Numbered from the stretch's first letter, positions 10,569 through 22,734 are shown. The stretch is DNA of 64,000 bases from Kalaharituber pfeilii (GCA_015179045.1 WHUZ01000034.1:496001-560000), one strand, 5' to 3'. Translations and numbers: made by a program. Notes: generated by a model not told the origin, from the sequence alone.

Positions 10569-13500
10569 TCAATCAAGACACTCCTTTCTGGTGCCCTTCT
10601 CCGTCACAAACACCACTTTCGGCCTTGTGACCAACCCACCTATTCCCATCATTCCGTACCCCATCCCTTTCTTTTTCCCTTTGCCTCTCGTCACCGGGCC
10701 GCTACTTCCTTTCCCCCAACAGCGCTCAACCCCACCACATTCCAGCCATCCCGCTAGGTTCTTACACTGACTCACATCCAGCTCCCTCAACTGGCAGCAA
10801 CCTTCAACAACTGCCTCAACACCGACTCCGGTCACCCTCACGCACCCTCTGACACTGAGCTTTCGCATCTCCAGCAAATGTCGCCCAATGGCCTGCAAAC
10901 TCTGATCCGACACTGCTGATCCACAGAAGCTCAAATCAAGTGTCTCCAGCTCAGGGCAGCCTAGTGAAAGGACTTCCGTCGCAGTATCACTAAGTGCGCA
11001 GCAGAAGGACAAGTCAAGATGTTTCAGCCTCCGCGCGGCGTTGGTCAGAAACACAATCGCAGCGTCTGTAAGATATGTGCAGTCAGCAAGACACAAAGAG
11101 GTCAGCCGTTCGAAGTTGGCCATGCTCCAGTGTTGGAAGCCAGTGTCTGTAATTGTGGTACATCGAGTCAGGTCAATGTGTTCAAGCCGCTTTGAGGCAT
11201 GCAGTGCAAGGTGAGACATGGTTCGGTCAGTGACATGTTTGCAATATGATAAGGTAAGTCGACGCAGGTTGGGGCAACCGATGACAGTGCCTGGAGGAGG
11301 ATGAGCGGGTGGTAATAACTGGGGAGGCGGCGGAGGTGGTGGCGGAGGAAGAGCAGTGGCGGGAGGTATATATTGTGAAGGATTTGATACACCGTTTGTT
11401 AAAGAGCCATTTGCAACTCCAGCTGCCGCTGCGGCTGCTTGTTGCTGCTGCTGAGCGGCTACAGCGGCTGCACGGTGCTGCAGATACGCCTGTTGCTGCT
11501 CATAATACAGGGCTTGATAATCTGGAATGACCCATCCCACTACCCTCGCTAGCAGAGTATCGCTGACTTTTCGGCAGTTACTCAAATCAATCTCCTCAAG
11601 ACCCTTGGCTTGGTTCGACATTTCCAATATTGCTTGGCCAGTTATATCCCATACAGACTTCATTTTCCACTTCTTCACGTTCCTTCCACAATGCTGCACT
11701 AAGGAGATGAAGCCTTCATCTGTAAGGTGGAAGCAGTTGCTGATGTCCACAGTCTCTGGCCGGTGCCCCACGAACGATGCTATCGATGTGGTAATAACTG
11801 AGTCTGTAATCAGACGATTGTAAGCTCTCAAATTTAAATTTTTGAGAAGTGACTGATGTGTTGCGAGAAGTTTTGCCCAATGAGTTGACACTTGTCGCAG
11901 GCGCATTAATTCATGCAGTTCGCAATACTTGAAAATCTCAACTAATATATCATCCTTGAAATGACCTATATTGAACCGCGAAGGCTTTCTAGATAAGATT
12001 CTTGCGCGCTTGACAGAAGTATATTGCTCTGGTGGTGCTGCACCGTGTTTAGCAAGTCTCGAGGGGGATTGTGCATTTGTTCGAGCGAATGGATTTGTAA
12101 ATTCCAGTGGCTCTGATACTGGGGAAACTGTTCTGGATATATTTCCTCCGTTAGGGGGACTGGGAGTCTGTTGCTGAGGGGTAGGTGGAGCTAACGACCC
12201 CCGACGGGATTTAGACCTCACGGCCTCGTCAAAGTCCACTGGAAGAAAAGGATCAGGGTCGAAGGGCTCTACAACGTGCATATTTCCATCATTGGAAGCA
12301 GTTGCTTTTAATGGTGATCCCGGGCGTGTCAATGTAAGTTGCGGAGGAATGGGGGTATCAGATATTTCCAAATTCTCGATTGATCGAGTAGACGGCGGAG
12401 GAGGAGCGTCACTCATTATTATATTATCCGTATCTCCAAGACGTGTCCGTGCTGTTATCTCCAGTTGATGTTGTATCTCTGGAGGGCATGTTTTCCACAA
12501 CTCTGCCAAGGTATCACCGCTGATAACCAAACACTCAACATATGTAACGCTTCTCACAGTAGCAGTTCGTCGAGGAGCAAGTGACAAGCCAGCCACTTCA
12601 CCAAAATATTGACCCTTCCTTAACCTTGCTTTGACTCTGTTTTGCGAAGGATTTGACGGGCTCTCGTCTATTACCTCAACCTCACCTCTAACAATAAAAA
12701 AGATATCCCTTCCTGTAGAGTCTTGTTGAACTAATGTAGCGAAAGGTGAAAATGTCTTTGGCTGTGCGCTCAGCCCAAGGAAATGTAGTACTTGTGGAGG
12801 CAAATTTGCAAACAATGGAAGCTCTTTTAACAGCTGACGAACATATACCATCCCGGCTTCAAGCGCCGAATGTGAGCTCCATTGGCTGCCAGGAGCCAAA
12901 CTTCCAGCGTTTGCTTGTCCTCCAGTGAGAGGACTCGAGTCAGAACTCTCAGTCATCCGCACGTCACCATCTGCCGAACGTTTGACCCCTCCAGTTGACG
13001 AACATTCTCTCTCTTGCTTCTTCCTATTCAAAATCATTAACCTTTCCTCTGCTTCATCCCTAATTGCACGTTCCACTTCAGGAAAATGTGGCAGCTCTTC
13101 ATGTAAAGCCTCCTTACTCAAAACTACTAGGAGACATCTACTCTTCGCAATGATAGTGGCCGTCCGTGGTATCCCCATCAATATCCCAATCTCTCCAAAA
13201 AAGGCCCCAGCCTTCAATTCTGCATATGTACTTTCCCCATCCCGTGAAGTAACAGCAACGACGCCCCTGACTAACCAGTACATTGATTTCGAATCATCTC
13301 CTTCGGTGATGATATAGTCTCGCGGTGAATGAGTTTGAGGTCGAAGATGCTTTGCAATAGCTGTAAGGAAGGAATCTGGTGCGGATTGGAAGAGCGGAAA
13401 CGAACGTAACCGGTCCAACAGGTCTAAAGGCATACCATTCTGGGTAGTAAGTGGTGATGGGCGAATAGGTTTTGTGGGATTCGTGGCAGAGTCGAAAGAA

Positions 13501-13595
13501 CGAAGCATTTCGATGGCATTGACGTCCTGTTCTGCACTGGGAGAGGTTGGGGGAGGCGTCGGTAATGCCATCCTGTGGCGACGGTGCAACTTCAT
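10569..13595 (-). CDS. Dual cyclic-nucleotide-binding, F-box and leucine-rich-repeat protein
   Basis: A single uninterrupted 1008-residue frame. Domain order: a cNMP-binding domain at about 60-175 with phosphate-binding cassette FGEIGILMGIPRTATI; a second at about 255-385 with FGEVAGLSLAPRRTATV; an F-box at about 555-600 (FKDDILVEIFKYCELHEL); then AMN1/RNI-type leucine-rich repeats to about 955. Both cassettes keep the Glu and Arg that usually contact the cyclic phosphate and ribose. The LRRs are interrupted by a Gln/Ala-rich and Pro-rich insert at about 730-785. The C-terminus is basic (GKGKKKGMGYG). The architecture suggests an SCF ubiquitin-ligase adaptor whose substrate capture could be gated by cAMP or cGMP. 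The domains are seen; the gating is inference. The start at 13595 gives MKLHRRHRM, and a second Met at residue 9 is an alternative. No intron is needed. Confidence 0.93.
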   Translation of the reverse strand: MKLHRRHRMALPTPPPTSPSAEQDVNAIEMLRSFDSATNPTKPIRPSPLTTQNGMPLDLLDRLRSFPLFQSAPDSFLTAIAKHLRPQTHSPRDYIITEGDDSKSMYWLVRGVVAVTSRDGESTYAELKAGAFFGEIGILMGIPRTATIIAKSRCLLVVLSKEALHEELPHFPEVERAIRDEAEERLMILNRKKQERECSSTGGVKRSADGDVRMTESSDSSPLTGGQANAGSLAPGSQWSSHSALEAGMVYVRQLLKELPLFANLPPQVLHFLGLSAQPKTFSPFATLVQQDSTGRDIFFIVRGEVEVIDESPSNPSQNRVKARLRKGQYFGEVAGLSLAPRRTATVRSVTYVECLVISGDTLAELWKTCPPEIQHQLEITARTRLGDTDNIIMSDAPPPPSTRSIENLEISDTPIPPQLTLTRPGSPLKATASNDGNMHVVEPFDPDPFLPVDFDEAVRSKSRRGSLAPPTPQQQTPSPPNGGNISRTVSPVSEPLEFTNPFARTNAQSPSRLAKHGAAPPEQYTSVKRARILSRKPSRFNIGHFKDDILVEIFKYCELHELMRLRQVSTHWAKLLATHQSLLKNLNLRAYNRLITDSVITTSIASFVGHRPETVDISNCFHLTDEGFISLVQHCGRNVKKWKMKSVWDITGQAILEMSNQAKGLEEIDLSNCRKVSDTLLARVVGWVIPDYQALYYEQQQAYLQHRAAAVAAQQQQQAAAAAAGVANGSLTNGVSNPSQYIPPATALPPPPPPPPPQLLPPAHPPPGTVIGCPNLRRLTLSYCKHVTDRTMSHLALHASKRLEHIDLTRCTTITDTGFQHWSMANFERLTSLCLADCTYLTDAAIVFLTNAARRLKHLDLSFCCALSDTATEVLSLGCPELETLDLSFCGSAVSDQSLQAIGRHLLEMRKLSVRGCVRVTGVGVEAVVEGCCQLRELDVSQCKNLAGWLECGGVERCWGKGSSGPVTRGKGKKKGMGYGMMGIGGLVTRPKVVFVTEKGTRKECLD

Positions 13596-14869
13596 CTTGT
13601 TAGATTAATATGCTGAGGGCTATAAGAAACGAAGCGAAGAAAGCAAATTGGCTCCCCTTATAGGTATCTCCAGTTCTAGCTTGGAATAGCTCTTATTTAG
13701 ATGCGAAAATGGCAAGGATGAATGGACGAAGAATGTGTAACGGTCCGCCTGGCTAAATCCAAGTCGCGCCTCTCCCTTTGACCACTGGAGCGCCTCTAGT
13801 CCTCCACTGCTACAATTTGCTCGCCTCAGGCTGCGGCGAGAATCGAGCGAACAAGCACGGAGTGACGCTGAAGAATGTCGTGTTACCGTCCGGTGTTATT
13901 GTCTTCCTTCCACACTTTTAGGTTACAGAGAAATGCACATCCAGTAAAGGGGACCACGGTTCCAGTCGACCCGCCTCCTACCATACGCACACCAGACTGT
14001 ACGTACAACCACCACCACTGCTCTCCTTTCCCGGTTCGTACAAATTTATTATCGGCCCACTGGCACCCAAGCTAGCGAGATATCGACTCACGCTTTCCTT
14101 AATTTTTAATTTTTATTTTGCTTTATTGCATTTATCTTTTTCCTTTTCTCTTTTTTTCTTTTTTTTTTTTTTTTTTTTCTTTTTTTTTTTTTTTCCTTTT
14201 TTTTTTTTCTTTTGTTCGCTAATTTCCTTTCCCCTTCCTCTTTTATTTTATTTTATTTTATTTTATTTATTTTTTTTTTGTTTCCTCTTTTCTTGCTAAT
14301 GCCTTATCGTGTGACCAAGGCCTGCAGCGAATCCGCTGGGCTTTGAGTAAATTGTTCCGCGTCGGGAGCCGAAAACAAATTTGAGTATGTATGAAGGTTC
14401 TAGTTGGCGGTTCTGGCTAGATCAACGTCGTTGCATGCACTTGAAGATGTTAAGCACTGAGAGAAGCATGTATGTGATCGATAACCGTGGGGCGGGCACG
14501 GCAGTGCTTCGATTCGGCTTCTAGAAGCTTATCTGACTAGATCAGCAGGGGCCGCTTCCGTGCTGGCGTCGCAATTGCGTGCGATCGCTACCGACCGTGC
14601 TGTGATCTGGGGGGAAGGGGCGGCTTGACTCTGCACTTCGAAGTGTTGCCTCAAGGATTTTTAGTGCGCTGTGCGTACGCTGCGACTGCGGGAGATGGCT
14701 CTGCCGAGTTGTGGACGAAAGCGTGAGCAGGCCTGGGGGGAGGCTCTGCAGCAATAAATGGGCTGCTTTTGATAAATATTATTTTCTGCCGGTTTCAAGA
14801 GATTGGCATTAATTTGCAGCACGATGAGGGGTCAGAGTAGAAGGGCAGTGCAGAGGGCATGACCTTGGG

Positions 14870-15200
14870 ATGGGGGGGGGGGCGTCGCGGCAAGCTATAG
14901 GGCGTGGGTGGTGGGGAGAGCGTTGCTTTATCCAGCGTATCGGATACTGCGATGCCACAGCACAGCACCGCGCAGCGCTGGCACCTTATCAGGTCACCTT
15001 CGGCGGCCGTTTCGAAGCTTGCAAGGCCACAGGAGAAGCGCCAGCCTACCCCAGGACACAGCAGTGCTGCCTTCCCACGAGTAGGGCAGGCCTAGCGCAC
15101 CGGCGCGGGCAGGCATGGCATCGACGTTATCGCCCTCCATCTCTGTGCTGGCCAGCGCTCCGCAGATTCACGGCAGCCAAGCTGAGCCGCTGCTAGCGCG
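14870..15200. other. GC-rich island upstream of cNMP/F-box/LRR gene
   Basis: A locally GC-rich segment begins with the G11 run. Frames in both directions are Arg/Ala-rich and unconvincing. I see no gene. Confidence 0.5.
14872..14882. repeat. Poly-G run, 11 bases, at edge of GC-rich island
   Basis: This is poly-C on the strand of the downstream cNMP/F-box/LRR gene, about 1.28 kb before its start codon. Confidence 0.9.
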
Positions 15201-15849
15201 GGGCAGTGAGAGGGGTGCCTAGCAATGTATCGAAAAATCGAAAACTGCGGGAGGACGTTACTGTACCAGTACAACGTATCTTAGTAAGCATCCCCTCTCG
15301 CGCATCCGGGTGCCCGTGCGCTCGTAGCGGCGGGGCGTGCGGCTCCACCCTTTTGCGCCACAGGTATAGGGTACCGTTACCAGAGCAGGGGGATCTCGGT
15401 ACTGTAAGCTTGTAGCGGACTACCGTAGGGTAGGTGCTCTGGCCGGGGTTAACGGTGGTGAGCTACCGGTAGTTGTCGTGCCTTGGTGGGGCTTGGCCCT
15501 GAGTGAGGCGAATCACTATGCTAGTCTGGCTGCACCTAGATTTTGATACCACGGAGTCACTATTGAGCACGTGGGGTGTTGGTGATGCAATCAATATTCT
15601 TCGAAGCTGTATGAAGCTACTTAGTGCTTGGATACGGGGGAATTGTACCGCACCGCTGCACTGCCGGTGTAACTTGCAACGTTCTGGTACCCTACACCAG
15701 AGATCTTTCATCTCTCCCACAGGCGCACGGTACAAGCTTCCAGATCTGGGGAGTCAGTTAATCCGGTTGGCGTCCGTGAACGGTTATGTAGTAACATTCT
15801 CCAAGACGCTGTGGAATAGGGCGAAAAGGAAGGAGAAGAGACAAGATAT

Positions 15850-15899
15850 ACAAACGGCATAGTCAGCGTCTAAGTCTGGTTACGAGACTACAAACGGCA
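15850..15899. mobile_element. Possible tiny element flanked by a 10-bp direct repeat
   Basis: The decamer acaaacggca occurs at 15850-15859 and again at 15890-15899. The 30 bases between start with tagtc and end in ggttacgagact. The right end matches the hairpin arm at 18626-18642 (tggttacgagacta). The flanking repeats could be a target-site duplication, or chance. Confidence 0.35.
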
Positions 15900-18601
15900 C
15901 ATGCTAAGAACAAGCTGCCAGAACACCTTAGGAATAAGGTGATGCCAATATATCGATATCAAGCACTGTTTAAGGCAATCGCAGATCCACTCCGAAGCAG
16001 GCTAATGCTAGTATAAGTACGAGTACATAGTAGTAACCGCCAAGCTTAAGAGACGGACTGATGACACTTTATGACAACAGTAAAATATTAGATACATACA
16101 AAGTAAGTAGCTAAGGAGGGGAAAAAAAACTTCAAGCTATTTTAACTATCATAACTAACATCAAGCTATATAGAAGCAGCAATTGCAATCAACATATTGC
16201 AACCATGAAAGCAAATGTCGGACTTTAGGGAGGCAAGAAGTATGTAAGAACAGCCAAAGATGAAAGGAGCCGTTAGTAAATTTTGGTAAACACTGTCTTG
16301 ATGCACTGGTGAGACGACTTGTGCGAGAGCGTAAGAGTGAGCTTGTGGGTGAGGGTGTGGGTGAGGGTGTCGGTGAGCGCGTGTAACTGAGAAAGTTATA
16401 AGCTATGTATATGTGTATATAACGGTCGCAACATCCACACTGTGACATGAGCAGACTGGATAAACCAAGGGCAGGTTAGCCACATTGATAATCCCACCTA
16501 TCCTAACACCACATCCTTCCGTAGAACACCTCCACTCCGCAATTCCAAGTCCATACAGTCCACAAAAATGATACCTTCCTTCATCCATCGTTCTGGCTCT
16601 TTGTGCATGGTATTAAATAGGAGAATGAACCTCTACGTGAATGAAAGCTCTTAGCATAACGAACCATCTCCAATCCTCTCCAGTGGTAACGAAACCCTAA
16701 ACCTCTCCGCCGCCGTTCTTTTCTGCCATGCCCTTCATCGGCAACAACACTATTTGACAGCGTCTCCCAAAGAAGACATTTGGACCCTATGACCAGAACA
16801 AAGATTTATTCGAAGACTGAAATCTTGTCTATAACATATTCCTCATAACACCTGGTCTCGACACAATTTCTTTCTTTCTCCTGAAACATATGTTCCATCC
16901 CGTTACTACTGTAAAATCCACCAGTATCGGGCCGATAATGTAAAGAACGAGATGATTGACGCTGGCTTCTTTAAATCCGCACTTGCTTCATTTGGGTACC
17001 CTTGGAACTGAATATATTGTAATATGCGCTCATAAACCATTTTCTTCGTTTCATTCATGGCATCCCTAACATCCCACTGTTACAGTATGGTAAACGATGT
17101 TGGTAAATTGCTTCGTCTTCCAAGCTTTCGAAATCAATCCCTAATCTCTTCTGTGCATTAACAACGAGATGCCGGTGTACGAATCCCTCCATTTCCGAAT
17201 TCTTCATTCCTGCAGTCGCTTGTCGCTCATTCATCGTATTGTCAACTTCCTGCCGACTGGTCTGTAAGCACTTAACTGCGTTAATCGGGATATCATAAGA
17301 ACATATCGTTGAGGGCAACGACTTGCTGGGGCGGCGGAAGTCGTCATGGAGAGTGCACAGAGGGTCGTAGGTAAGGCGTGCTTAAGGAAGAAGCACAGCT
17401 GGCGAGAGAAGCGAAGGAAGGCGTACATTGTTATATTTCCCCTATCGTCAGTTGGTGAAATTATGCGGGATTATTTTGGTTTTGTATACAATGGATCGAA
17501 GCAGTCGCTTTTTAGAAGAGAGAGGAACGTCGAGTTTATGGCTTTTTAGTTGTTATTGTCTGACAGTAGGGTAAATTAATGCTGTGGCGGTGGTAGCGGA
17601 GTTATGGACGGAAGAGGAGGATTGGTTTTAGAAGATGGAGAAGGTCGGCACTCTGCCCAAAACAATATCCGTAGCCCGTCTCCCAGTGAGGTCGACGGTT
17701 CTGAGTCTATGATTATGCAGAGTTCTATGTTGGTTATCCCAGGATCAAGGCAGTACCGTCCAAAAAAGCCTTTAAACAAATATTTAAATAAAATCTAGGA
17801 TAAGGCCATGTGAACTACGAGGTGAATCTGCAGCGTCAGCATCCCAACCCTGGTTACAGTGCTCTCTTCAATATTCTTCCGGGCGTAACAAACCGTATAC
17901 CTTTCGTCACATTATGTCCTTAAGGAACTAATATGGGGCAGATTATCATCAATATGTTGCGATTGCCATTCTCCTCAACTATGTTCTCCCTCCCTACCGG
18001 AGTGGGTATCGGGATGCTTCTCCTCCTGCCGCAACAATCTGTTTCCCACATATTTAACTCCTCATTATCTTCACTCACAGCGTTCTCACCAAACACCATT
18101 GCATTAACGCCCAAAAACGATACCGGCATCCGGCCCGAAAGTTATCCAACCGAACGCCATCAGCATGCGCCCTATATACCTCAATAGCACTGAAGCTAAC
18201 TTCACTTTTGGTGACCATAGTGTAACAGGACGTAGGTAACTGCGTTAACTATGGCTGACCCAGGGAAGTAATGTCTGTAATCCCAATGGCTACAGTAGTA
18301 AAATCTTCGTCCAGCATGGATTGGCGAATGGGAGCGGGACTTAGAGAGGCGGTTATTGGCTCTTAAGCATAAACTGAAAGTAGCATTGTGTGGTGTCAGT
18401 TTGGTTTACTCGAGCATGGTGGTTATGGTCGTTGATAATGCCAGACAGTGGTAGGGACTAGTCCCAATCCGTACCGAACCCGTCATGTATGGGTGGTTGT
18501 ACTCTACAGGTACCAAAGTGTTCACACCCATGCATATGCGCTTGAATCCTGAGGAGGTCTGAAATCGAAACATCCAATGGCTGTGAATCTTGCAATTGGA
18601 G

Positions 18602-18642
18602 CTAGTCTCGTAACCAGGATTGGAGCCTGGTTACGAGACTAG
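18602..18642. repeat. Perfect inverted repeat, 17-bp arms and 7-base loop
   Basis: The left arm ctagtctcgtaaccagg (18602-18618) and right arm cctggttacgagactag (18626-18642) are exact reverse complements. The word tagtctcg recurs at 19049, 44398, 49653 and 49822, and its complement near 15880. This suggests a dispersed miniature element family rather than a transcription terminator. Confidence 0.8.
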
Positions 18643-19040
18643 ATTGGACCTTACGATTCTATATTTGATACCTCTTGATAATCGTCGCCTGCATAGCATA
18701 GACCAAAGTGCGGTTAGTCAGGAACAGCTCATCGCGTACGCTTGCATTATTACAGTCATACATACAGGCCAAGCTGCGACATAAAATAAACAGCTTCAAC
18801 TCAAGCACCAAATGGTATGACGGCAGAACAATCTCATGTGCCTTGATGCATATGTTATGATGAAATGATACATGTCATAATGCAATGATTAAAGTGCATA
18901 TCTGAGACAATTGTCCTCAACAGGGTCAAGGTCGGTCTGCATTCCGGAGGTGGGTCCCTATAATATATTGGAATGTTCCTCCTTGAAACATGTTCTTTCT
19001 TTTATTGCATGTTACGTCATGCACAAAATTTGAAACCTCG

Positions 19041-19073
19041 AGTATGGCTAGTCTCGTGTGAAACTAGAGTATG
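19041..19073. repeat. Short element with tagtctcg end, flanked by agtatg repeats
   Basis: The sequence ctagtctcgtgtgaaactag has inverted ends (ctagt / actag) and sits between two agtatg copies. It resembles a shortened relative of the hairpin at 18602-18642. Confidence 0.35.
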
Positions 19074-19994
19074 ATATGGCGTCAGATTGCATATTTACCG
19101 TCGATCATGCGCCACTGTACTCACTTAATGTGAGCTAAATATCGACTGCGAACGAGAGCAGAGACCTTACATATCACATTGCTTTGTGAGGCGAATGTGT
19201 ACATACATCTTCATAGAAAGTACTATCTAGGCATGGGCTGCTTCACTGCTGCTGAAGTAACATCAAACAGTTGCCAATATAGATTTGAGTGGTGATGTTT
19301 GGTAGACTCTCTAGGCCAGCTAGAGTGCGTTTGAGATTTGCCACTGCCGTAAACGGTAATCTAACCTGCACCATCACGCTCCTGTTCGGAGAAGCACGAT
19401 CACTACTACAGTAGAGCGGCCATGTGCGGCCAGGAGAGAAGTGATTAAAAGTACTTGCTTGGAGAAGCACTTGTAGTAGAACACCCATCAGATGCATCCC
19501 TACGCTGTGTTCTACTCGTTCCATTCTACGAAGAAACATCCTCTCGTCGTTGGTGCCAGGCAACTCGACGTTTTCATGTATTGCCACGGGGTTTCAAAAA
19601 TGGAAGTCCTAGAAACAACTGGTGGGCTACTGTAGAAAGCTGTGCGAGGATCTTATTTCGAAAATTAAATTAAGCCCTCAAACACCTTCTCTCATTATCT
19701 CTCAGCAGCGTATGGTCGTATTCTGGAACGTGAAAGTTTTGTATGAATCTAAGGGCGTAATAACTCAATAGGGACCACGATTTTCGTACTTCTTTCAACC
19801 TTCAGTCTACAACACAACTGCATTATTGGCAATCTACTGCTCAAGTTTCCACAATCACTTATTGATTCTATATGGTACTACGTGATTGGTTCAAGACTAG
19901 TTCTTGACATGAGACCAGAGCTAGTACGGAGTATCTTAGCCTCGGACCGGCAAGTGTTCTTGTTTAGCAGCTACTCACGGGTCTTGGCATTGAG

Positions 19995-20929
19995 ATGAAT
20001 AGCGCGAAAATCATCCCACAACCACCAGACTACCAATTTAGTGGACCTATTTTACGTATACATGCGGCACGAATCCGAGTGCAAGGAAACCCCTTCGTTG
20101 ACTTGCAGACAAACACTTCAATTCGCCAGGTAGCCTGTGCTGGATGCTAGAAATTTTCCACTGCTCGTCCGGTTTCAGATATCTACGCTTGTGATATGGT
20201 TCGGGTCATACACTCTTCACCACTCCTTGGGAAGCCGGGGTCGGTTGTTGCCAGCACCTTGTTTCCCATTTTCGCGAGTTTGGTGTTTATAGCAGTTATC
20301 GCCAGATATTGCTTTTACGGTGCGTTCAACTCACGAACCTTTTTCTTGTTTGAATCCCGTTCCCGCTGGTTAGCTGATGAAATGTAGATGCATACGATCC
20401 TTTTAAATGCGATGCACTGATTCAACATCTGGATTTTTGGATTGAACCATAGGTAAGTGGATTGACGTGATTACAATATCTTTGTACACAAATTGCAATA
20501 ATTGAAATGATGAACAAACTTTTAGCATGTATTAACCGCAATTTCCTTGGGGAGATATTCAGCTCTAGAATTACTCTGATCTTTTCATTGATACTCTCAA
20601 TTGCAGTCCTAATTTCTTAAGGTAATCGAGAATACCGCTAACCTGGTTTGGTGCGATAGGGTCACATTAAGTCCACGTTCAAGATACTATATTTTGCAGG
20701 CTGTTCAAGTTATACATCACGGGATTTCGATGAGGTTCCAGCCCCTCTTCCTATCTTTAAACCTTTTCATCATTAGAAAAGAAATATTTTGGAATTAATG
20801 TTGTTTGGTGCAGTGAATCTGGAATATGTCGATGGGCCTGAGAGTGGAAAGAATAGTCCCGATGTAGATGAAATGAATATTCGACCAGAAGATGAAGTTG
20901 TTATTATTCCGCCTGTAAGCTCAGGCTGA
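19995..20929 (+). pseudogene. Candidate decayed multi-exon gene for a small single-pass membrane protein
   Basis: Three segments look coding and have splice-like borders. 19995-20129 begins MNSAKIIPQPPDYQFSGPIL and ends at CAG|GTAGCC. 20179-20319 contains a hydrophobic helix (FPIFASLVFIAVIARYCFYG) and ends at G|GTGCGT. 20700-20929 starts after TTTTGCAG in matching phase (CSSYTSRDFDEVPAPLPIF). The first join breaks phase. The third segment has an in-frame TAG at 20774-20776, after which the same frame continues with an acidic tail (VDGPESGKNSPDVDEMN, later EDEVVIIPP) to TGA at 20927-20929. I do not recognise the family. Either it is a relic, or the exon borders differ from those chosen here. 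Confidence 0.3.
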
Positions 20930-22734
20930 TCATGTAGCAGCATTGCTCACTATTCACACGACTTTTTAATCTTGACAAGCATTGACAGCATTACTGTACA
21001 GAAAAGTCACCTTTCCCTAGTCTGGTGCCAGACTTCACTTCAACCCCGTACGAGACTATTCACCACGTATTCTTCCACAGCTCCGGATTCCTCACCCCCA
21101 ATACCACTCTCCTATTCCCATACTCCCCGAACTCCCCCTCCCCTTAACCTTCTAAACTGTACAATACATTGGCAAAAATCTATACTCACTATATTACCAT
21201 ATTGCCATGTGACTATGCTACCACTTAACCATGCTATCACTATGTGTACTCTAGTACTATGAGCGAGAGGTTGGTAATAGTGACTTGCGACATGTAAGTG
21301 AATTCAACCTGCTTATGTACTTAACTTACCAACTAGGGTGGATATGATAAGCCCCAGTTGCGCGGCTGTGGCCCTAGGTGCAAGCAGTTCGGCGCTTTCC
21401 TAATGTTGATGAATGCTCTACCATGGGCCTCACGCACATGCAGTACTCTTTCCATTCAGCGAGCGTCTTTGTGATGTTCTCTGAATTTAAGAAGACTGAT
21501 GAACAATAATTGAGTCAAGCGAGATCTAGAGACCACTGCTGCAAGTGGGGATGCTCACCGTGGTAAAGTAAAGTAAATTAGTTGTCCTGATGTTGAAACG
21601 TGCGTGTAATAATAGCAGAGAGTAGCAGCGGGGACCGACCCTTTCACTACGGTGAACTGATTTATAATTAAATGTTTACAATGTGACGTAGCCTGGTTGA
21701 AATGTGACATGATCGATAATACTGCACACTTATGATACTCGTACCAGTAGATCATAGACGTCTCGCTGCTCTTGGCAATCTAGGCAAAGAGCGAGTTTAC
21801 ATTCTGAATTCAACTACTTAACGTAATTTTGACCTCTCAAGAAGACCTGCAGAATACTACAAATTGACGGGAGGTTATGACAGCAACACCCACTCAACAG
21901 CCTCGAATCTCCTCATGCTGCGGTTTGAGCGCCAACATCACCCGAGCCAAGCGACGGCCACAAACACGCATGTTACTTTGGCGCACGGAAGCCATCCGCA
22001 CCACATAGGACTGAGGCCGTTCCCTGATTTCGCTGAGCCAGGTTCACCCCAGCCAGACACTAGAGTACCCCGGTACTCAATTCGGATTGGACGATTGTAG
22101 AGCATGAGCATGTACTCGAGTACATGCTCGAGTACTCTCTCACAACTGGACTATACTCCGCCCTCCAGCTACGAGATTAGCTACTGGGCGGTGGTAGGTT
22201 GTCTTCGCAGGTTCTTCCTCATTCACCCTGGGGGCCTCGGTTAGGTTTCCTTCCGCTGACTGGATTTAGATCCAACACTCTACCATACAGGCCTAGGGCC
22301 GACGGAATGTGGATCTGGATCAGCTGTTTTGAGCAAATGGCGAGCACGGTTACGCTCACTGTGACCCTCCCTAGGATTCTTAGCCCGGCGCAGTATTCCT
22401 CATCCAGGGTTTGCAAGCCAATCACGTTCTCGGGCACGTCAGTTAAGGCCAAACCCCGAGACTCGGCTGCTCGGATGGCCCCTGCAGCTTGGCGCCCATC
22501 ACAATAACTACGGGTCCTCGGGGTTTCACTGTTGTTCAGCCAAGAGGCGCGGGCTTTGACAACACAAAGCTCGTCACGATTTAGGATTAAGGAGCACCTG
22601 CTCTAGCCCCCCGCCCTCACCAACCAGCCACCTCAGATCAGCTTAATGAGCCCTTGACATAGTTATATTTTCATCTTTCGGGACCGAGACTCAGTCTTTG
22701 CAACATTGCTCTAGAGACAACCGACATATCCCCG
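20930..22734. other. Gene-free spacer upstream of acyl-CoA dehydrogenase
   Basis: I see no supported gene. It contains a 24-bp perfect palindrome at 22106-22129 and short competing frames on both strands at 22199-22507 without family character. A C6 run lies about 130 bases before the dehydrogenase start. Confidence 0.4.
22106..22129. repeat. Perfect 24-bp palindrome
   Basis: The half-site gagcatgtactc is followed directly by its reverse complement. It may be a dimeric factor site, or simply a cruciform-prone repeat. Confidence 0.85.

Larger units (their letters stand above)
13596..19994. other. Long gene-poor region with promoter side, T-rich tract, GC island and hairpin elements
   Basis: Next to 13595 lies the upstream region of the cNMP/F-box/LRR gene. 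A pyrimidine/T-rich tract covers 14100-14285, G11 is at 14872-14882 and a GC-rich island runs from about 14870 to 15200. Small inverted-repeat elements occur at 15850-15899, 18602-18642 and 19041-19073. A stretch of related T/G-rich words (gtgggtgagggtg) is at about 16340-16375. Minus-strand open frames at 17055-17318, 17576-17779 and 17920-18129 look partly coding-like, but I could not join them with consistent splice phases or recognise a family. They may be relics. Confidence 0.4.

Noticed and set aside
16320..16380. gtgggtgagggtg repeats resembling telomeric DNA
   Set aside because: Only a few imperfect units, internal to the window, and not TTAGGG.
17055..18129. Minus-strand gene candidate from three open segments
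   Set aside because: Some coding-like character, but I could not find phase-consistent donors and acceptors or any recognisable motif.
22199..22507. Opposed 102- and 77-residue frames upstream of the dehydrogenase
   Set aside because: Both strands open over the same GC-richer patch, with no domain. The real start of the dehydrogenase is supported by its own motifs.
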